NCBI GenBank assembly: GCA_028532985.1
Contig: JANCIK010000009.1
Location: 2,914,001 to 2,978,000 of the forward strand
Direction of reading: 5' to 3'
Length of the DNA stretch: 64,000 bases
Source: Stropharia rugosoannulata
Taxonomy: Eukaryota > Basidiomycota > Agaricomycetes > Agaricales > Strophariaceae
Made by a program: the position numbers and the translations under genes. The notes under the pieces are model-generated. The model did no database searches. It was not told the DNA's origin and saw nothing but the letters and a program-made list of their open reading frames with translations. Of this stretch, positions 57,574 to 64,000 are shown in pieces. Within the stretch, counting starts at the first letter, position 1. The number at the start of each line of letters is the position of its first letter.

Positions 57574-60500
57574 CTACCAGTTCATGCTGCTCTCGCGCAG
57601 AACCGGCGCAGAAATCGCAGTCGGGACCACATTCCTCCGCTGGCTCATCTGCTGCACCGGTCTGGCATCCCACCTATCCTCATCCGTCGCAGCCCCTACC
57701 GCGCTCGTCTCAGCCGCGTATCCTCTCAAACTATCTTCCGCAAAGTAGAACGAGCGGCGCCTGGGCGCACCGAGCGAGTCCTGGTCAAACTCTCTGCCCT
57801 CGGGACGCGCACCCATGGCCTCCCACTCCTGCTGGCCCATGGGCGGGTCAGACAGACGGCGGTGGGCAAGCTGCCTCTTATGCTTCATCGAGCGATATAC
57901 AAGGAAGACAAGGACGAGTACTGCCACCGCGCCGAGCGCCGAGACGACGCCGATGATCGCGTCCTGGCGGGTCTTGCCGTCGTGCGACGACGCGGAGACT
58001 GCCGCGGCCGAGTTGCCCTCTGGATCCGAGCTTCCTACACCCGCGGAGGCAGGCACAGAGGTGATCGCATATCCCGAGTTGACGCGCTGGGCGAGCTGGG
58101 CGGCAACGCCTGTCGTGCCGGTGTAGAACGGACTCTGCTTCACCTTGATCTGTGCGGCCAGGGCGCTGACGAGGTCTGTCGGAATATATCCAAGCCACTG
58201 AGTACCAAGCTGTGTCGGGTCTCCGGTCGAAGTGTAAGTAGTGGGGATATACACTTGCAAGGCCCACGTCTTGATTTGATCCGCTATACCCGCGCATCAG
58301 CAAACACACACCACTATCTCCATAAATAGCACTCACAGTTGATATTCAGAGCAGTCCCGATTAACACAGGCACGAACGCAAAGATCTGGAGGGGCGCGAG
58401 CTGATTGTTAACAACAAAAGGCCAGTTGAGGGAGTCATCGAACAGGATGCTGATGAGCGTGAATCCCTTGAGGTCTGTGTTGCCCGAGAGCTGGTCCGAG
58501 GGCAAGATGCGGCCAGGAAGACCGCTCGGCAGAGCGGGGACAGCGGTCGCAGACGAATCAGCGCTGCTTGGGACAGGGCTGAAAGTTGTCGACGCCTGAT
58601 CGGGGTCAGTCAATGTGAACGAAGAGCTGGTGGTGGGCAACGACGCTATAGCAAGCGAGCTCTCAGTGAGCACAAAGCTCAAGCCAGGGTCAACAGTAAC
58701 GCTCTGGGTGACTGAAGCGGTGGTGATCTGCGGAGCGGTAGAAACCCCAGTGTCAGTCGCCGTTTCATTACCAGTGGCGGTAGCGGACACGGTCGTTGTT
58801 CCATTGCCGGACGGGAACGAGATTAAAGGAATCGAGGTGGTCGAATTGCCAGTAACAATGGGCGGGACGCTGGTAATTGTCGATGAGCTCGTGATGGTAC
58901 TTGAATCCGTGTTCGTGTCCGAGTCAGTAACAGAGGCCGTAACCGACGCCGTAACCGAAGTAGAACCTGTGTCGGCCGGGGTGGATGTTGTAGACGATCC
59001 AGATCCATCTGTCGAAGTGCTCGTAGGCGGAAGAGAAGTAGGAGTATCGATAGCTGTGGTACTCGCGCTTGTGCCCGTCGAAGTGGGGAACAGTCCACTC
59101 GTGAGATTGCCCACAACTGAAGTAATGGATGATAAAATCCCACCAGGCGAGGACGTCGAGCTGGAAGTGGATGTGTCAGTCGTGGAGTCTGGAAGAGAAG
59201 TAGGAGTGTCAGTGGAAGTGGTAGAGGTGGGCGCATCCGTCGTAGTAGGAGCAGAAACAGGCGTGGAATCCGTACCAGTAGAGGCGACGCTAGTGGGCGC
59301 AAAGCTGCTTGACGAGTCGGTGGGCGAGCCTGTGGTGGTAGGAGCTGAAGAGTCAGTTGATGTGATAGAAGAGCCCGTATCCGTGGCGGAAGAAGCGGCA
59401 GTCGTTGAATTCGTACCAGTTGGAGAGGCGCTTGTGGACGGAGGACACAGGCTAACACCAAGGAGCGCACCAACACCGCTGAGGACACAATCGGGAGTTG
59501 TCGTAGGTGTGACCGAAGACGAAGACGAAGAGACTGGAAAAATTATAAGTACCAAGAAAATAAACAATGAAGCGCATATACATACCAGTCGCCGTCGGGG
59601 TGATGGTCGGGGTGGCAGTCGAAGAGTCGGTCGCTGTCGAAGAGTCGGTCGGCGTCAAAGAGTTCGTGGGAGCGGAGGTACTGGAGCTCGAGTCGGTCGG
59701 GGCAGAAGCACTGGAAGACGAATCGGTGGGCGAGCCTGTGATAGTAGATGGAGGTGCAGAGTCAGTGGATGTACCAGAGGGGCCCGCGTCCGTGGAGGAA
59801 GAGACGGCAGTCGTAGAGTTCGTACCAGTAGGGCCGGCGCTCGACGAGGAGTCCGTTGACGTGGGGCAGCCTCCAAGTAGGTTACCAAGGCCAAGCAGCC
59901 CACAGGGAGTCGAAGTCGGTGCTACAGAGCTTGAGGACGAGTCTGTGGGGGTAGGAACCGGTGTGTCAGTGGTCACCGAAGTGGAAGGGGCCGCGCTCGT
60001 TGAAAGAGAAGCAGAACCAGTGGTTGAAGCAGAGTCCGTACCAGTAGACGAACTCGACTGGGAGTCGGAGGCCGTGGGGGCGGGACCCTCACTGCTTGAT
60101 GCAGAGCCAGAGCCAGAGCCGGTGGGAGCGGCACTATCGGTGGTCGATCCACCTGTGGTCGACCCATCGGTCGATGCTGGGACAGAAGACGAGTCGGTCG
60201 ATGCTGAGGTAGACGACGAGTCGGTCGATGTTGGGGCAGACGAGGAGTCGGTCGATGCTGGGGCAGACGAGGAGTCGGTCGACGAAGATGTTGGCGAGAC
60301 CGAGGTTGGCGGCAATGCAGCGGTCGTGCCTGGTAGGTTGAGAGCGCTGGTGGCGCCATTTATAACGCTGCTCAGAAAGCCACCGTCGCTGGTCGATGTG
60401 CCCGAGCTCGACGAGTCCGTGGGAGGCGGCTGCGACGCGCTGCTGGCGGACGAGTCGGCGCCGTCCGTGGGGCCCAGGGGCAGTATTGGAGGCACTAGAC

Positions 60501-60654
60501 AATAAGGACCAGGTCGCACATAGCACAGAAACTACTCACAGGGCAGGAGGTCGCGGCGAAGGGATCTGCGAGCATGGGAGTGGTTGGCAGAGCTGTGGGA
60601 GGCGAGGGCGACGGTGGCGGCGACAAAGGCCGGGAGGATGGGGAGGAGGCGCAT
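57574..60654 (-). CDS. MSB2: MSB2-like signaling mucin
   Basis: Cell-surface mucin acting upstream of a MAP-kinase pathway in fungi (filamentation, osmosensing). Exons: 60,654-60,540, 60,494-59,586, 59,533-58,337 and 58,283-57,574; introns are 45-53 nt, GT-AG and in phase, giving 976 codons. The N-terminus (MRLLPILPAFVAATVALASH) is a signal peptide. About 600 residues of Ser/Thr/Pro repeats (DSSSAPASTDSSSAPTSTDS and similar) follow, likely O-glycosylated. The extracellular membrane-proximal part reads TLISILFDDSLNWPFVVNNQ, LQIFAFVPVLIGTAL and TQWLGYIPTDLVSALAAQIK, matching the HKR1/MSB2 homology layout. A transmembrane helix (AIIGVVSALGAVAVLVLVFL) and a cytoplasmic tail of about 115 residues ending ESSMNW complete it. 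The short tail and domain order favour Msb2 over Hkr1. Antisense frames here are repeat shadows. Confidence 0.8.
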
Positions 60655-60977
60655 GGTGAAAGAGCGTGGAGTGCTGCTGGAGTGCAGGCAGGGCGAGAAG
60701 GGGACGGGCCACTCGGCGTGAGCGTCGACGAAGAGCAGAGAAAAGGGAACGAAGAAGAGGACGAAATCCAACAGCTCACACGGCCCTTCATCACCGGCAC
60801 ATCCCGGCCATCAATTCCATGAATATCTCCGTCGCAGCCGCCAAGAATCTTATATCTCTCTGATCATCCATAATGCATGTATCTCATACGCAGTCGCAAC
60901 ATATATTACAGCCACTCGTAATGCTACCCTACAAGCTCGCCGTCCGCCTCTCCCCCGTCGCAGCGGCTGCGACGCGT

Positions 60978-61671
60978 TTAGATGAACCCAATCTGTCGTG
61001 CATCCCATCAGTCTGTGGCTATTCATACATCGCCTTCTCCGTACCTTGTTGGCCACATCCAGCGCATCGTGGTCAGGTGTCAGCCGTACGTATGCCTTCT
61101 TCTTGCCGTCCGGTCTAGATCCCCCCCCCATCAGTCCGCGCTAAATTGATCCACACAGCCACTACTCACCGGATAAGGGTGTTGACCTTGAGGGCATTCA
61201 CGTCGTACAGCTTCTTGACTGCGTCCTTGATTTGGCGCTTGTTGGCAAGGATATCCACAATGAACACGAGCGTGTTGTTCTCCTCAATCTTCTTCATCGC
61301 AGACTCTGTGTTCAGAGGCCTGCGTGCGTCCCGTAATTAGCATTAACCATAATAATAATAAATTGTCATGGCGCGCACGAGATGATAGTCCGGAACTGGT
61401 CCATTCTGGGAGCATGGGGGATGCTCTTGCGGGGGTAGCGGGGCTCGCGCGCGAGCTTGAGAGTTTTGGGGCGGTGGAACGACACCGAGAAGCGGGTCTT
61501 GCGCGAGCTGTGCGCATGCGCACCCTGCAGCGCCGCCTTTTTCGCGTTCTTGGCCTGGGCCACCTTTGCGGAGGGCTCTGCCTCGCCGTCAGCGCTTTAT
61601 CCCATAGCAGAAATAACAGCAGACGCACTCTTCTGGGCAGCCTTGCCCTTGGGGGTTTTCGTGGTGGCCAT
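60978..61671 (-). CDS. RPL25: 60S ribosomal protein uL23 (L23a/L25)
   Basis: Large-subunit ribosomal protein near the peptide exit tunnel. Exons: 61,671-61,629 ([14 protein letters not shown]), 61,577-61,379, 61,319-61,170, 61,114-61,045 and 60,992-60,978. The first intron (61,578-61,628, 51 nt) has a CTGAC branch point and removes an in-frame TAA. Text includes [60 protein letters not shown] and [20 protein letters not shown]. The last exon encodes only IGFI and the stop. Total length is about 158 residues, normal for the family. All residues expected at the conserved core are present, and the gene looks functional. It is 323 bp from the mucin gene start, and both genes read on the minus strand. 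Confidence 0.92.
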
Positions 61672-64000
61672 TGGGGTAGTCTGAAACGCACAAAATCATC
61701 AGTCTCGTTTCCTCTGAGCACATCTCCAGCCGTCCTAGGCGTCCGCACGCAGTCCACAGGTCGTTGGATGACCAGGACGCGAAGGCCCAAGCCAACACCG
61801 TGTCCGCAAAAATTTCGTCATCCCAACATCCATCGCAGCATCCAGCCTTTCCAATCTTCTCTTCTGCTTGAATTCACGGTTGACGGATGCGTTTGCGGGC
61901 CAGGACGGATCTGTAGAGTAGCGGAGGGACAGCAGCTCACCTTGACGCTTGAGGGTGGTTGGAGGCGACGGCGACGGAGGGCTATGGCGATGTGGAGGGC
62001 GTGGGACAGATCGTGGGAGAGTTGAGTGATGACATCAAATGTGTGACCAATTGCCTTGCGCTACCCCGTCCCACGCCTTTCTCTTCTCTATTTCCTTTCT
62101 ATAAATTCATTGACTACCCTCCAGCTTCCAGTAATCAACCGCTGACCAGTGCCCATTCGAAACGCCCGACCGGAGCGAGGATCTCGCCGCATCATGCCAG
62201 TGCATTCCATTCAAACATTTCAAATATTCTGATACATGCACCATGATCCCGGCAGGGCAAAGATAGAATTCAGGACACAACATTCAATATCAATGCCCAC
62301 CGCATCACAGCATCCGCCGAAGATCAGCCATCTGTCCGTCTCACCTGTTCCCATCGGGTGAGCGCTAATTTCTAGAGCATAGCCAACAAGGCTCTACAGG
62401 CACATACGCAAGTGTACACCAAGCGCTCTGCCATGAGCGCCCAACTCAACGAACGCAGCCGCACAACATCAGAGCACGCCAATCCAGGAACACTCATTGC
62501 TCCCGGGACCCACTCGCACGTCCATCTATTCATGCTCCCTTCCCGCCTTCACTTCTCGTCCCTTCTACGCTCACACTCCACCTTCCATGCTGCGAGCTTC
62601 TAGCGCAAAGACAACCCCTGATACAGATGTGCCGCCGCCGCGCGCATATATAGACTCTATACCTCTATTTCTGTATTACTCTCTCTACGGTCTTCAGAAC
62701 ATCATCAATCAATCGCACAGCATCATATGTCCCAACAGCAGAGTCCTCAGTCCAATCAGATTTCTGCGCAAAGGCACCCCACCCCACCCGGCCCGGGACG
62801 GCCTCTACGCCGTCGCGGCACACATCTGCTCGGTATCTAGTAAGTCCCATATATTCATCCATCTATCCATCCATCTCTCATCTCAATATAACTCAATCAA
62901 TCATACCAGCTATACATACAACCCTACCCCACCTCCATGCACAGCACAGCATGCGCGGATGGATCCACAGAACAAAGGCGGTGTCTGCAACCACTCTAGT
63001 ATCTACTCACACCAGCTGCCCACGCTACGACGCGTTACGCGTGCTGAGAGTTTTAACTGCAATACCGCGTGTTCTTGGGTCCGTACAGCTGCAATGCTAT
63101 GTGCCCACACGTTCCTCCCGTAAACAACAGCTTGAACAAAGAACACAACAAGAATCATCCGAGCACCCACAACCCGCCCGCGCAGCTCGCACCGTCCCTA
63201 TCCCCTCTTCTCTGCTCTGTGCTCACGTAGGCAACTTAGGGGTGCCTCTGTTGGCAATGTCTACATCCGATCGAGCTTGCGCGCAGTACCTACTGCCTAT
63301 GGCGCCGCCTTGTTCGTCGAATTGATGCGACATGCCCAAGGATGTACCCCTTGTATGCTCGTTCAGAGCCCTTATTCCCCGCCCATTCTCACACTACCAC
63401 GCGGATACGTTCCAGCCAGGGGAGCTCAGAGCACAAACGCCCGGGACGCAGTGGGCCTCGACACACTAACCTAACCCCTCCGTCTCGCTCGTGCGGTAGA
63501 CGCTCCCCTCGCTTGCTTGTCCTCATTACCCACCACCTTCCCACAAAAAGCAGAGTAGAGGTCACATACTTACATACGTACAGACTCTACACCCAAGCAG
63601 TCGGTCACACACACAATACCACCAGGGTGCCACTTGTAAGCACTCTGACAGTGAGATGTGCATGTTAGGTCGTACTGCTCATTTGTAAAGTCTCGGTATA
63701 CCATAACCTCCCATACCTTCCCATAGCACGCTCGTCTTTACCCCAACGCTCATCCAAAGCAGGACAACCGCAGTAGACCCCAGCGACATATTCTCTTGTC
63801 CACCTTCAAAGTAGCGCTATGCACGTTGCGGTATAGAGTATATATGAAGGCACAAAAGATGGACAAGTTGTGCTGTGGATCGTCTGCGTGCTCCCTGTCC
63901 TATAAGTACCTGGATCCAACGTCCAACGTCTTTTGCTCTCTTTGTATTGAATATCGATCATGAGATATGATCTTGCCCTTTTTCCCGTCTTGCGTACCTT
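61672..64000. other. Host intergenic region
   Basis: About 2.3 kb upstream of RPL25 to the window end. It is CpG-rich, with a (CATC)n-like microsatellite at 62,856-62,880. Frames at 62,497-63,123 and 63,342-63,668 have no family resemblance and no intron logic, and I see no gene. 61,672-61,950 should hold the ribosomal-protein promoter and 5' leader. Confidence 0.4.

Noticed and set aside
58615..60505. Long plus-strand frames (414 and 312 codons) opposite the mucin gene
   Set aside because: They are antisense readings of the Ser/Thr repeats, rich in Val/Glu/Ser with repeating pattern, with no start context or introns; the minus-strand gene has a signal peptide, TM helix and in-phase introns.
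61598..61600. In-frame TAA in the RPL25 start exon as a nonsense mutation
   Set aside because: It lies inside a good 51-nt intron with a CTGAC branch point; splicing restores the usual protein.
62497..63668. Plus-strand frames upstream of RPL25 as genes
   Set aside because: Proline/serine/histidine-rich chance frames with no domain; better explained as intergenic DNA.

Overview
The window looks like nuclear DNA of a filamentous basidiomycete, most likely an Agaricomycete. Genes are split by many very short GT-AG introns (about 47-60 nt), and the mobile elements are of types typical of that class: KDZ transposases with CxC cysteine clusters, a Plavaka transposase, Helitrons and a Ty3/Gypsy chromovirus. 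The right end carries two ordinary fungal genes. All calls were made by reading translations and repeats by eye; no database or HMM search was run.

Layout. (1) 1-10,362: one large KDZ-type DNA transposon, open at the left edge. It holds a truncated unknown gene, a CxC2-type KDZ transposase (pseudogene), a divergent companion gene, and a coiled-coil/cysteine-rich gene, followed by a repeat-rich terminal region. The 8-mer CCGCCGGT (or its complement) is scattered 13 times along it. (2) 10,363-31,670: a decayed, CpG-poor graveyard. It contains four copies of an LTR-like repeat, a broken CxC5/CxC6 KDZ transposase with a convergent broken TET/JBP-type dioxygenase, a Gypsy pol relic, an inverted copy of the first element's terminus, a large inverted repeat with TIR-like ends, one copy of a 1.15-kb dispersed repeat, and a tRNA-like segment. 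(3) 31,671-43,240: a short Helitron placed head-to-tail behind a large Helitron relic (Rep/PIF1 helicase, minus strand). The large Helitron is split by a nearly intact chromodomain Gypsy element at 34,545-40,354 with 312-bp LTRs and a 5-bp target duplication. (4) 43,290-54,990: a Plavaka-type transposon neighbourhood. It has an apparently intact unknown gene, an intact 2OG-Fe(II) dioxygenase-like gene, the second copy of the 1.15-kb repeat, a small basic-protein gene, the Plavaka transposase with three TGA codons, and a DUF6532-like companion. (5) 55,000-56,437: a Helitron 5' end with an intron-containing gene-like fragment inside it. (6) 56,438-64,000: CpG-rich host DNA with a signaling-mucin gene (MSB2-like) and the gene for ribosomal protein uL23 (RPL25/L23a).

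The common thread is CpG loss. Nearly every premature stop in the otherwise well preserved elements is a TGA where the family context suggests arginine CGA, and related repeat copies differ mainly by CpG to TpG/CpA. Two unrelated transposon classes here (KDZ and Plavaka) each sit beside a gene for a dioxygenase of the kind that oxidises methylated bases, one broken and one intact. This fits the described association of KDZ elements with TET/JBP enzymes and suggests, as inference, that mobile elements here interact with host cytosine methylation.
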